From Balanoglossus misakiensis (taxonomy: Eukaryota; Hemichordata): DNA of 64,000 nucleotides. The translations under genes were made by a program, and so were the position numbers. A model generated the notes under the pieces. That model had not been told where the DNA came from, made no database searches, and worked only from the letters and a program-made list of their open reading frames with translations. This document shows positions 52,601 to 64,000 of the stretch, piece after piece. The number at the start of each line of letters is the position of its first letter. Position 1 is the first letter of the stretch. Location of the stretch: assembly GCA_040954595.2 (NCBI GenBank), contig CM082583.2, positions 3,348,001 to 3,412,000 on the forward strand. The letters are read 5' to 3'.

Positions 52601-55256
52601 TTGAATTTGAATCAATGCGATGTTCTTCTCGTTATACATCCGATCATTCAATTACAAATCAAAACTTTATAAATGGCCCATACACAAAATTCACTGTAAT
52701 TTTCCCGCATCTGTAATTATCGGTGTATGTGATTGTTCGAACCCCAAGAACGATGAATGTCTTCATATTTTCGGGAGTATTTCTGGGTTCAGTCGATGCA
52801 ACTTGTTTTCAGACAATAGTTACTGTCCCTGGCCCATTTTCCGTACTGGACGCGCTATTTTAGACTTCTTTCAAACGTTTTACTGAAAAGCAGCACAAAA
52901 CACTAAGAAATTGATCGTATTAACGGCAAACTTTCAAACCAATATCGTATTTTACGGCAAGACTTTCCGTGAACGTTTCGTCATAAAACGCGATCCGTTT
53001 ACTACTTCACTCTCATTTACCGAGTGCCTTTACTATCAAAATGTCGACGTTTACGTTACGTTCGCATGGAACCAATCTCAATATGCAGTCAGTTATAACA
53101 CGCCGCCAATCTCCAAAGTCTGACTTTGCAATAAATTTCTCTCGACGTTAAATTTTACGACGACATTAAAATCCCTTTCCATCTTGTTGAATGTTGTGGA
53201 GCTACAAGTAGCAGAGAAAAGCGTTCTTGCATATTAAGGGAACCTCATTATCTCACTCCTTTCATATTTTAGCACATTTTAAAGGTATAGCCTCACCCAT
53301 GCCATTTTAAGCTCAGTCTGTTACCATGGAAAATTGAAATATGGCCAATCACAGATTTTCAGTGGGTGGCACACGCGAAAAAAGAGCGCCACGACATAGT
53401 CATTCGAAGACTATGCCACGCCCATTTGACCATATAAAGGTGTGTTCGGCGTCCCAACGGTCTTTCCAACAAAATTTTTGCATATGCATGCCATACACAT
53501 AGTATGGTTCTCAGGAAAAAGGTTCTGGTTAACGTACGAATTGAAGGAATGCACACTTTTTACATTTATTTTTCCTCGGAGTCCCTAACATAATACATGA
53601 GTATTTATATACATATGTGATACAGAGTAATAAGTAAGCAAATAAATACATTCATATCCAACAATTCAGATATTACATTTTTTCAACTTGTGAAACCTTC
53701 TCATATAAATAATGCATAATTTCAGAATAAATAAAAATCTGATGCTGTATCAGGAACAGTACAAAATGTCAGCGAATTAAAAAAAAAACAGGCGCTTGAA
53801 TTACGAGATCCGATACTTTTTTAAAGTTCACCATATGAAATGATTTTGCAATTTTCTGAAACAAACCACATTGTATACCCAGCGGTTATGGGTGATGTAT
53901 ATCTAATCTAACAGACTTTCGGGACTACGAAAAGTATGGTCACTTGATTTGTACTGTAATGGTACCCTCGATGCAAATTGTGTTCGATTATGTCATCACA
54001 TCGCACAGTTACAAACAAACTGTATTGCTTTCAGTATCATTTTCCAAGCTCAGGGGCACATGGATTTATAATCTGATTGTTGTGTTTTCTGCTCTGTAGG
54101 ATCTGGGTATGCTGAATGTTTCAGCGTGTTATCGAGCCCGACAGAAAAATATCGTCTTAACCATTGTCAGGGGTAAAGATCTGCCACGTAATGGAATTAC
54201 TGGAGCACCTGGTAAGTCAGACAAATATTTGCAGGCTTTGCTAGTCTAGGCCAAATAAAAAATATGTGCTGTTCCGATTACCCGACCTATCCCAATTTTA
54301 GCTCTCCGACCCTATCCTTTTTAGAGCTTCGTAAACCGAAAGTAAAAATAACGATGTCAAATATGCAAAATTGATGAAAATTGCGAGAATCACGCAAGAA
54401 CTATGACGTCATTCTTTTACACTACGGCGGGCAAAGATATAAAAAAATTGCAAAATAATCTTTTCCCTATCTACCTACCCTATTTTTGAAAACCATGTAA
54501 TCGGAACAGCACACATTTTATATTTGGCCCTTTGATGCCCATCATTGCAGAAAACTGGAAAATGGATGTCATTTACTTGGCACATAAAATCGAACATACA
54601 TATTTATGCAACTTTGCATCATGTTGCAAGCCAAAATGGTCACTTAAGCATGAAAATAGTTTATGTCATATTGTAGAATGTCGTGACTATCGTGATTTTC
54701 TCCGATGTTTTTTTAAATCTATTCACCAAAGCAAGAAATGTGTCATTTGCAATGACACGTTAACATTTTCGTCGTATCGTTTTTTTACAAACCACCTTTC
54801 CTCATCAAGACAAGTAACGTTTTCGTTTCTTAAGTAGTACTACTCATAAATTTTATTTCAAAATAACATGCTTTTAATTTGTTTTTGTTTTTAATAGATC
54901 CGTATGTCAAAATCGAATTCTCGGTGTTGGACAAAGCGAAGGGAACGACAACGACGATACGAAAACAGACCCGAGTACGTAAGAAGACCACAACTCCTGT
55001 CTTCAAAGAAGCATTTACGTTATCGATAGGTTGCCTTGGTAACAGCAGTGTTGAAGACATCGACAACAGTGTCAGCATCATCATGACCGTGTACGATCGC
55101 GACAGGATACGAGCAGACGAAACTATTGGCGAAGTGCGTCTCGGCTATGAAGCAACTGAAGAAAGTGAATTGGAACACTGGCGTCAAATCTTGAACACTC
55201 CGGATCAACCTGTGCCACAATGGCACAATCTAATGGAATTGGATGAGGAAATTTAA
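49635..55256 (+). CDS. Synaptotagmin-like protein with tandem C2 domains and no transmembrane segment
   Basis: Three exons join in frame: 49635-51083, 54100-54211 and 54898-55256, giving 639 aa. Residues 1-345 are Ser/Pro/Arg-rich and disordered (SPRSPNSPKEF, repeated SP sites), with no hydrophobic helix or Cys cluster. C2A (about 350-480) opens LGELKFALEYFWESRLLKVVV. C2B (about 485-639) opens GMLNVSACYRARQKNIVLTI and ends with the synaptotagmin-type HWRQIL...WHNL. In C2A the calcium-binding Asp positions are replaced (HNTNAYV in place of a D-x-S/T-D-P-Y-V pattern), so calcium binding is not expected there. C2B keeps DPYVK and VYDRDR but lacks the first loop Asp. The family links such proteins to membrane traffic. 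It may be a relative of the non-membrane SYT17 or another divergent SYT class; the exact subtype is undecided. The start is the first ATG of the open frame. Confidence 0.82.
51084..54099. other. Large intron 1 of the synaptotagmin-like gene
   Basis: 3 kb with no supportable exon. It holds one copy of the 150-bp interspersed family (53281-53445). Several ORFs of 60-90 codons lack any protein-like pattern. Confidence 0.55.
53281..53445 (-). repeat. Interspersed ~150-bp repeat, copy D
   Basis: Starts aaaggtatagcctcaccc, shares 'gattttcagtgggtggca' and then 'cacgcgaaaaaaga', and ends near 'gaccatataaagg'. Same orientation as copy B. Confidence 0.6.
54249..54529. mobile_element. 281-bp inverted-repeat element in the synaptotagmin-like gene intron 2
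   Basis: The left 'ggccaaataaaaaatatgtg' followed by 'ctgttccgattac' is inverted at the right end with about three mismatches in 34. No clear target duplication. It fills about 40% of the 686-bp intron. Confidence 0.7.
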
Positions 55257-56967
55257 ACTTTAAACAACTCCATACAGAAAGCAGAAGCGCATATGCGTCA
55301 TGGACATATTCTATTTACGATGGTCTGCGTCAACGCTATACACTCTGTCAACCTTTCATACTACTGATTAGCATTGTTATTACAGTTTCTGACAAGTAGA
55401 CAAAAGCCTACCTTTATGATTTATTAAGACACAATTATGATTTGACTTAAAGTCATTTTAAAATATGCAGAGTGCCTGTGAGGAAAATGAATGATAACAC
55501 AAACAGTTTGTATTTCGAAATACTGATAATCTTTCGCATGCGTTGATTACGTCATAAATAAATTGGACGTAACATTTGCCGACTAAAGTGCATTTATAGA
55601 GAACTTTTTCACTTAAAACGATATCATCCTATCGAACAGCGAGGTATATTTGCTTGTCACCCACCTTCGATACATATCCACTGTTTGATGAATGTTTGCA
55701 TTGGTGCTTTTATCGCAATGTGTTTTCAGTTGAAGTGGCCCTTTTATACAACAAGCCACAAGGGGATATTTTAGTCGTCCATCTATTCGGTACCAGATGA
55801 TATATAGCATGCTCACAACATATGGCTGTTGAGTTGCCATATGATTTACACTTATTATGGTAAAGATGGCAAAATGAAAGCTACTACTATTACCGTACGA
55901 GAGACACTTAATTACGTCAAGACTTCCACACGCGTTCACTTTGATAAATGACAGTTATGTTTACTTCGTGAACCGTAGCTTGTTTTAAGGTAGTGGTCTA
56001 CTTAAAAAATTAGAATACTATCATTTTTCTGATTTTGTTTCAGTTAGAAGGTCTCAAATATTGTGTAAAATGCCGAGTCAGCACTTTTCTCGCACTCTTA
56101 ATGCTATAGTTTTCCTATGGTGAACATTTCTGAACAGCCTTACCAAAAAAACAATCACGGTGACATAGTGTTTTCTTCAAATCATTTAATAATACTCTTG
56201 TTTGGCACTTTTTGTGAAAATTTCAAGAAAGTGACAATATTGAAACACTGTTTTCTCAATAATTCTACATGTAGTGTATGGACGGTGATAATCACACACT
56301 GCATCTGGGTGGTCATCTACTTTGAAATAATGCTTTTATGATAAATGATAATCGCCACAATCCTCCTGACGGGCCCGATGCCTTTGCATTTGAAACATGC
56401 ACCGTCCCTTCTATTGGGAAAACTCACACTAAGTCTACACATGTTCTAATATTCTTTTTATCATCCCTACTATGACGAACGTGTGTTCCCTTCGAAAGTA
56501 TGGCCTGAGCATATCCATGAATCTAAAGGTTTTTTTTATTACATTGATGTGAATAAGCAACAGCCGGGAATGTAGCTGGCCGGTGAACGTTATATTGACC
56601 GCTTTGATTTTAAAATACACGTATTATTGCCTGAATACATGGTTTATTTAGCCTATGGGCTCCTGCGCTGGGGCTCAGAAACCCATATATTCTGGCTATA
56701 ATATATAATATTCAATGTGTATATTTGAACTTTTTCTGATATAATGTTTACACGAGGCGTGTACTGTTGCACATTGTCCTATCAATTTACTGTATCGATT
56801 CAAAATTTATCGAAATAGTTCATACTGACAACCCCCCGTGGTCATTGACACCGCCAATTTTAAGTAATAAACCACATTTTGTGTTGTTGAATTCGAATGT
56901 GTTCGCCCATCATATCTATCAGTTTACATGTACACACATCCACACAGATGCACACGCACACAGATAC
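55257..56967. other. Synaptotagmin-like gene 3' region and following noncoding DNA
   Basis: A canonical AATAAA at 55557-55562 is a good candidate poly(A) signal, 300 nt past the stop. Beyond it no exon or RNA gene was recognised. Confidence 0.55.
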
Positions 56968-56968
56968 A

Positions 56969-57074
56969 TTGCTGCGAGTCCGTATCCGTACGACTTCAGT
57001 GCGTTGTTTGTCTACAAGCTTGGAAGACCACCTACAAACGGGGAAGTCGTAGGGCTACGGACTCGCAGCAAACG
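56969..57074. repeat. Inverted-repeat element (TTGCTGCGAGTCCGTA), copy 2
   Basis: Left 'ttgctgcgagtccgtatc' and right 'gggctacggactcgcagcaa' are inverted, and 'tacgactt'/'aagtcgta' continue the stem. Related to 39719-39808. Confidence 0.7.
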
Positions 57075-57128
57075 GATACAAACAACACGCACACGAAACA
57101 CACGAAGAAACAGAGCAGCAACAGTAGC

Positions 57129-57455
57129 CTTTCAAAGGGACAAAGTCTCTCTCTCACTGCCCTTTTTCCGTTAATTATGTTTGATACAACACACCGTTTA
57201 TGTTATTCTACATGTGGATATATAGTGAATCAACGTTCGACCACACACAACTTCCATCCAGGTTGTAGAATATGAGAGTAAAAATCTCGCCAAAATGAAT
57301 AAGTGGTAAACATCGATTATTCATTTTGGCGAGATTTTCACTCGTGTATGCAAGTGGGATGGAAGCTGTGTGTACATTAACATTAACGGTGTCTTGTATC
57401 AGACATAATTGATGGAAAAAGGGCAGCGAGAGAGAGACTTTGTCCCTTTAAGGGT
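57129..57455. mobile_element. 327-bp imperfect long-hairpin element
   Basis: The arms pair over about 150 bp around a centre near 57306 (ctcgccaaaatgaataa and its complement). The outer ends are 'aaagggacaaagtctctctc' and its complement. Several indels suggest an older insertion than that at 48987. Confidence 0.7.
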
Positions 57456-57813
57456 CAAAAGGAAACGATTCCTTCGCAAGAAAGAAGTTTCAGCCATAAA
57501 TCAACATCTTACAGTGTATATATATCGCATGTTTTGAATTCCCAAAGTAAGCTCGATAGCTAAGTAGATAGATATCGAGTCGTTAAAATAAATGTCCCAC
57601 AAACAAATGAGAGACACTCATTTAAAGCGTAAGTGATAACACATTTCCCATCATCTCGAATTTCCATATGCTGATGATAACGATTGCTCACTCAAAATAC
57701 CACTTTCATGAGCCCCTGTGACCTTTTACAGCCTGGCTTTTTGTTGTTATGGGTTTGCTTTTTTAGTTTAAACTCAGTAACAGTCAACTATACTGTTTAT
57801 ACAACTTTATACT

Positions 57814-57863
57814 ATGTATGTACGTATGTATGTATGTATGTCTGTACGTACGTACGTACGTAC

Positions 57864-57894
<31 letters not shown>

Positions 57895-57980
57895 TGTATG
57901 TATGTATGTATGTATGTATGTATGTATGTATGTATGTATGTATGTATGTATGTATGTATGTATGTATGTATGTATGTATG

Positions 57981-58011
<31 letters not shown>

Positions 58012-58064
58012 TGTAATGTATGTAATGTATGTAATGTATGTATGTATGTATGTATGTATGTATG

Positions 58065-58095
<31 letters not shown>

Positions 58096-58216
58096 GTATG
58101 TATGTATGTATGTATGTATGTATGTATGTATGTATGTATGTATGTATGTATGTATGTATGTATGTATGTATGTATGTATGTATGTATGTATGTATGTATG
58201 TATGTATGTATGTATG

Positions 58217-58246
<30 letters not shown>
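57814..58246 (+). repeat. Long (GTAT)n tetranucleotide satellite
   Basis: About 430 bp of GTAT units with an ACGT-unit start and a few GTAAT interruptions near 58010-58040. The long Tyr/Val/Cys/Met or Tyr/Ile/His/Thr ORFs across it are artefacts of the period. Confidence 0.98.
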
Positions 58247-58247
<1 letters not shown>

Positions 58248-59933
58248 TGACTATCATAGATCGTACAAATTAATAATGGAAATAGTTAGAGAAATTCCTT
58301 TACTCTGACGTCTGCCCCAGATGAAATCACGAGGTGAGATCACTTGATGCATGTGATGAGGTTATGAGATGATATAACGAAACGGACTTTGACAAAAATA
58401 CTGGTAAGAGTCCAAATATACCTTGAGGAAGTCGGTGGCGGGAATAGTGACTACTTTGTATTTTTCGCATTTCCGATGCATGGGCGAGAAGCGGGAATAT
58501 GTTGAATTTCCTGGAGACATGATCATTCATGCGATGAGCTTTTATAAGCCATACACAAACACTCCTACATACGAAGTATACATATTTGGAAATCCTGAAT
58601 TTCGGGGCACTCAGAAATTAACATTTCATTGCCATTATTTCCATAAGGGACATGTAAGCGGAAATTCAATCACTCTTTCGAAATTGAGTTTTGCACTTCA
58701 CGAGGCAACCGTACCGTACAAACTATTATACAAGTTTTTACATCACCAATATAGCTAAATATATGTCTCTGCTATCTCCTTTTATGCTGTTATATCCCAT
58801 TCTAAACTTTTTGACACATTTTACTCGGAAGTAAATTTCACATCATAAAAGGACTGCAGAGGCTTATAGCAAGACTGATATCATATACATTTCACCCAGA
58901 ATCTTGGAATTGTTTTGCAGTATTTCAAACAAAATAATTTTGAAAGGCTGTGTAAATGGCGGTCGCCTTACCCTTGTATAAACACTGACGACTAAATGTA
59001 AGCATTTACCAAGGTACTGTATGTCGTTCATTCACTGTCAACTATTTTTTATAATTTACTAGAGATACTTGGAACATAAAATCATAGTGTAAAACATAAA
59101 AATACTTGTATCCGAAAGAATTCTGGTTAAAATAATGACCATGAAATCGGATATGAAATGTAATTTTCTAACGTATACTTTTAGTTTGCAAATATTACCC
59201 GTCTGATATAATGTCTCTAAGGAGTTCCATTATATCAGACATTAAACTAATCAGACACGTCAGTTAGTTGTCAAGGCAACTAAAAAACTCGATACTCGAA
59301 TTCGCGAGACTTTTGTGTGAACTCTTAGGTCCATAGAATACTAGTTTAGCTAGACCTGGAAACTGTGTCTCTCTCGTACACCCATGCTATGTAACAGCGT
59401 CCTAATCTCTTTTTTATGACAAATCTAAATATATTTCAATGTGTGTTCCGATATACGACAAGCATGATATACAGAACCTTGAAACGCCTGGATATCGGCT
59501 AATATCCATTGTCATGGACATAGTTAAAAAGAGCGTCACGAACCCCGTGCTCCCATTTGGTCAGAACATACATGTATATAGATTATAGTTCGATTGATAC
59601 TGCAGGCTCTTCCTTTAAATTAGTGAATATTTCTGCAAGAATATAATAGAAAAAATGGCAATCAAAATAGGGTCGTTTATAATTCGAAGTTCTCGTCAAC
59701 ACTTGTTTTGTCACCTTGGGTAATATTTGACGTGTCTAGCATGCCAAAGGCTGCCGTATCCGAGAGAAATTAGCTAAGCAAAAAAAATCATTCATTTGCT
59801 CAGTAAGTTTTTTTCGTGTGCGGCGGTCTTGAGTATATTTTCTCACGAGGAGAAATATCCAACATGTTGTGTTTACCATAGGCAAAGAGTTCTCTTTTTT
59901 TCCGTGTGTAAACCTGGTACATTATACACCGTC

Positions 59934-60009
59934 AACACGTGTTTTTAAAAGACGGTATCTGATCTGAGACGCTTCAGAACCGTCTTTAATGGTGTGTGTG
60001 CGACCCCCA
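59934..60009. repeat. Hairpin repeat (ACACCGTC...GACGGT), copy 2
   Basis: Nearly identical to 24664-24749 from 'agacggtatctgatctgaga' through 'ttaatggtgtgtgt'. Confidence 0.65.
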
Positions 60010-60410
60010 TAATAGAGTCACATAGAGAGATAGATTGAAGAAAGTGACCTATAGTCAGATATTTGATGACATCTGAAATGTGATCTCTTCTGTGATAGGC
60101 ATGAACTCTAAATGAAACCCTACATGAAACGCTACATATATACTATTTGTTAGATGTACCAGGGGGCACAGCTGACATTTTACACACAAAGAAAGACGTT
60201 ACTTTTGTCTTCTTATTTATTAAAGTCGCAATTCTCCCCATTTCTGCTCCCATTTGATCAGAACATACATATATATTAATTATAATTCGATTGATACGAA
60301 AAACTCTTTCTTTAAATTACTAATATCTGCTTCCTGGTATATAATCTTCCTTTGGTGCCGATATGAATATTTTAAATCATACATTTTTGCCACCATATAC
60401 ACACGTGTCA

Positions 60411-60470
60411 TATACTGTAAAACATGTTATTTTCGCGAGTTAAAATTTTCGCCCGAGAAACGGATAACAA
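60411..60470 (+). repeat. Fragment of the TACTGT/TTATTTTCG element family
   Basis: The sequence 'atactgtaaaacatgttatt' followed by ttcgcgag matches the left end of the element at 16324. The right end was not found. Confidence 0.55.
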
Positions 60471-63098
60471 AGGCTTATGCAGTCACGTGTTCAGCCATTC
60501 AATAATTCTAGTGGAATTGACCAGAAGCATTAACTTGTGTGACCTTATTCCCCTTAGGAAAGAAAATACATATGACTGATTGAAACTAATGTTATGACCA
60601 AACACTTGAAAATTGCAGTGAGTATTTTACTATACCCGTGGTACACATGTAAAAGTATTTCTGCGTGCTTTGATTACTAGTATTCAGTGTGTAAACTTAA
60701 CATCATTTCACGGACCATATTAAATCACAATTTTGGGTACTATTTCTAAAAACCCAAACTGTCAAAAAGGGAGCTAAATAAAGGGTGACCTGCGTAAAAG
60801 ACCAACTAAATTCGATAACTTTCCTTCTATGATTCCGATAGCTCCGTGCGATATTAAATCGCAACTATTTGATTTTGTTCTTATACATACTTTTACATAT
60901 ATTAAAGTTCGTCATACCATTTTACATTGCAAAGTTCAGATCTCAAAGTTTTGAGCTTTAACATTGGCTGAAAATGATTTTTGTTTGAAATTCGCCGTCT
61001 CAGGTAAAATGATTGTCCATGTTGTGATCTCAGCTGTGTTGCATGGATACCTGTCGGCGGGCAGCCATAGTTCGTGAGAAAGCGCGACTTTTCTGCATCT
61101 TGTTTTTGAAATGAAAATTCAGGAATAAGCACGAATTGACCATAAGTCACATAACAGTCAATTCTGGAATAGTGTGTGCATGGTACACTTGGAGAGCATC
61201 ACGAACGTGTAGGTTGGAGACGTCTTGCAGTTAGCCAGCTCGTGTGCATTTATTGCGTTGCCAGTGGTTTCTTTTACTGGATGAAATATAGCAGTCTAGA
61301 GAAAATGTCAGAAACGAACGCTGAGTATAAGGGTAAGGACGTTGACGGAGATTATATGCAGTAAACATTCGGAAAAGGTTCTTTAATACGAGGTTTATTC
61401 GTACAATCTCTCAAGTGTAATCTCTCAATTTTCAATCGTGTAACGATGTAACGATCTTTACTTTGCTGCCCTGAGCCATAAAATTTAAGCTTGTCGTCAG
61501 ATTTGAACGTATTACTTCATTCATGCATCGGCTTACCCTTGACCAGGCAGGTATTCAACACTCAACTGCCCTCGATATTAATAAATACCAAATTAATTAG
61601 GATGAAAATCCTTCATTTAAGTACCCCATTATGTACCGACGAAGAACTGAAGACGGTTACCTGCCATTTAATTATTCACTAAAGCCTGTAAGTTAGCAAT
61701 TTTATGGTCAATTAATGGTTCCCACGATGAATATGAAAAGTTAATTGGAGAAATAAAATGGAAATGGGACTTCGGCCTACATCCATATTTTACTCTCATA
61801 GGTCACTTTGAATTGTGTCATTACTACACATACCGCTGAAAATCAATTGTAATCATTAGTAACAATCAAGCTGGGAGAGAGGCGCCCAAATCAAATGTTT
61901 GTTTTTGGTCATTTTCGAAATGTCATCTTTTCACGCGCTAAAATGTCTCTCAACTATCTGACAAACTATTCAACAGATTTTCATTTTTTTCCATCTTACT
62001 AGTAAGAGAATGGGCAGTTTATTCGACCGGTATCGGTGGACTGGCATACGTGTGCTTGAACTTGAAGGCAGAGTTGGGAGAAGTCGCCATGTTTTGCCAG
62101 AAATCCTCATCGGGCCTTTTATGTGTTTTCGATTGGCAGGAGACCAAATTTCCTATTATACCAGCCTAAAATAGCGTCAAATATATCTATCATATCATAA
62201 CAATCGCGATTTGCATCATCACTAAGAGAAAGCCCTTTTGTATTGTTGTGTTTATATTTGGGAATTCCTATTTTTGTACACACATAGTGGTGAACATAAA
62301 TCGCACGTATTACTGAAACAAAAGTAATACAATACACACTCGGGCTGGTAGCGGAATGCAAAATCACTCAACCCTCAATTCGCCCAAAATCCAATCAGCA
62401 ACCGGTGCTATTGAACTCACTTGACCATAAACAATACAGTCAAACCTGTGTTTATGGAAAGCCACAGCTGTCTTAAGTCCATTGTTACCATTATACGACG
62501 CTTATACATCATTATACAATGTGCATACATCATTATACGCTGCTTGTGCAACGTTATACGATGTGAATACATCACTTTGCCCCCAAAACATATAATACTT
62601 TAATCAGTGGTGTGGATAAGGGCAGGTAGCAGACAAAGACAGGTTGCGTAATTTACGGAAGATCTCAGTTCTGCCGCCCACTGCATTGAGCTCCCCCTGG
62701 ATTCTACACATACATACATACGTACGTACATGATATACATATACCAAATGGGAGCTAAAATCGCTTTGATAGTGAACGCACTCTTTATTATCCACCGTGT
62801 GCTTCTTGTGAATGGGGTCCCCGAAACATTTCATCTTGAAGTTGACTGAGTCTATGTTTCATTGAATATCGAGGGTGTTTCAACCTGTAGCCTTCCTAAT
62901 GAATGAGGCGAGGTGTAATTTCAAAGACTGTTTTGTTCGTGTGAGTACAGGATGAACGTCATCGCCGTCCTTGTGAACGAAGTCCTTCTAGTAATATTTC
63001 CTGATTACTCATCAAAACTGTGATTTTCTGTGTTCAAAATCGACATCGCGTTTACAAAAATCAGTAGTTTGGTGGTCATATGGTATACAGTAATTTAA

Positions 63099-63277
63099 TT
63101 AAACGTTAAATGCAAGAACCACTGTGAGCGGAAAGTCATATTTGAACAAATTTTGTCTCGCTTCCACAGTGACAGTGTATTGTTTTAAAGGCGGCACCTC
63201 TCGGTCACTGACAGCCACACTCCATTGTGTATCTTGGTTGAACGTAGAAATGAATTCAGCACATGCTGATGTATTAA
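63099..63277 (-). CDS. Possible terminal exon of a gene entering from the right edge
   Basis: After an acceptor-like ctatcttatatgccag the minus strand encodes about 59 residues to a stop, including QWSVAVSDREVPPLKQY and FPLTVVLAFNV. Alternating polar and hydrophobic residues suggest beta strands. The 'W-S-V...E-V-P-P...F-P-L-T' pattern is loosely like the C-terminal strands of aerolysin-fold proteins, but this is weak. No upstream exon could be identified in the last 700 bp, so it may be chance. Confidence 0.3.
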
Positions 63278-64000
63278 CTGGCATATAAGATAGAAGAGAT
63301 AAAATATTATTTCAAAGGCGTCTGAGGAACGTTTTATATTATCCACTCTTAACAAATCACGAAGAAAATAAAATCGCATTAGGGCCTATTCATTGTTACA
63401 GCAAACCGTCCAGATCAAGATGTAATCGAAAAAACATTCTGAGTCAGAAGAAAATATATGAGACATTACTGAAACATCTTTGAAATTTACTAAATGTTAG
63501 ATAGAAAGTCATTTTGTTTTTATTCTGATGTCACTGTTCAAATATTTTTATTTTATATAATAGTAACGTAACCCCACCTGTGACGTGCAATTTGAATTGC
63601 GTCACTCAATTAGGTCTGATTGCTGGCACACAACGTTCAAGTGAATTAATGATTTGTCAATAGACTCAATATTTTCACACAAAGAAAGACATTGCGCAGC
63701 TTTTTATGAGTAGAAAATCACAGTAACATTGAATCATACAAATTAGGTCTTTTTATCGTCAAGTAGGCAGTGTATTGCAAAATGATTCTGACAGAAAGTC
63801 TGATTGTTTTGGGACCGGTTTGCCGTACCCTAATTATACTGTTTTAGTACAACAACATGAATTTCTAGAACAAATGACGCGAACTTTACAACGTTTGTAT
63901 TATAAAGACTTCGAACACTCCAGAATGTTAGCTTTTTTGTCGAACACAATGACAGCACCGTTATCGAAACATTCAAGCCTACATGTGTATGTTGCCTCCT

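Larger units (their letters stand above)
58247..63098. other. Gene-poor region to the right of the satellite
   Basis: No supportable gene. It contains the second copy of the ACACCGTC hairpin (59934-60009) and a TACTGT-family fragment at 60411-60470. Short ORFs here show no domain-like pattern. Confidence 0.5.

Noticed and set aside
57784-58273. Overlapping ORFs of about 70-157 codons rich in Tyr-Val-Cys-Met or Tyr-Ile-His-Thr
   Set aside because: Pure translation of the GTAT tetranucleotide satellite; stop-free by period, not by selection.

Overview
This is a eukaryotic nuclear window. It has spliced genes with GT-AG introns, very few long ORFs and many short terminal-inverted-repeat elements, and I see no prokaryotic signals. 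The gene content and exon structure point to an invertebrate deuterostome. Amphioxus-like (cephalochordate) is my best guess, with a hemichordate as the main alternative; this is inference from gene order and repeat style, since I could not search a database.

Layout, left to right. 1776-7739 (-) encodes a transmembrane ZU5-UPA-death-domain protein with a very short Cys-rich ectodomain. 8354-12035 (+) is RBM8A/Y14, a core exon-junction-complex subunit, in six exons. 14162-28041 (-) is WDR93, a WD-repeat protein; I could join 14 exons into 740 codons, with a possible extra terminal exon at 13859-13984. 29364-31627 (+) is PEX11, a peroxisome division membrane protein, in three exons and head-to-head with WDR93. 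33652-35830 (-) is an unrecognised two-exon gene enclosed by inverted repeats. 38422-40130 (-) is MRPL54, a mitoribosomal protein, in two exons. 41170-46998 (+) is AFG2B/SPATA5L1, a double-AAA ATPase, head-to-head with MRPL54. 49635-55256 (+) is a tandem-C2 synaptotagmin-like protein in three exons. 55257-64000 is mostly gene-poor, with a large tetranucleotide satellite and a possible terminal exon of a gene entering from the right.

The genes do not form one pathway, but the order is informative. RBM8A-WDR93-PEX11 looks like the ancestral arrangement that human splits between 1q21 (RBM8A, PEX11B) and 15q26 (WDR93, PEX11A). Two compact bidirectional promoters are evident (WDR93/PEX11 and MRPL54/AFG2B), and a third pair (the ZU5 receptor and RBM8A) is also divergent.

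The noncoding DNA is densely seeded with non-autonomous DNA elements, many with readable target-site duplications: hAT-like (8 bp), Harbinger-like (TTA), Mutator-like (9 bp), TA-flanked, and several unassigned inverted-repeat families. One 1.1-kb element in an RBM8A intron seems to carry a captured coding exon resembling a CRAL-TRIO domain. A decayed 5S-rRNA-like sequence lies at about 48 kb. I found no CRISPR array, tRNA or intact autonomous transposase.
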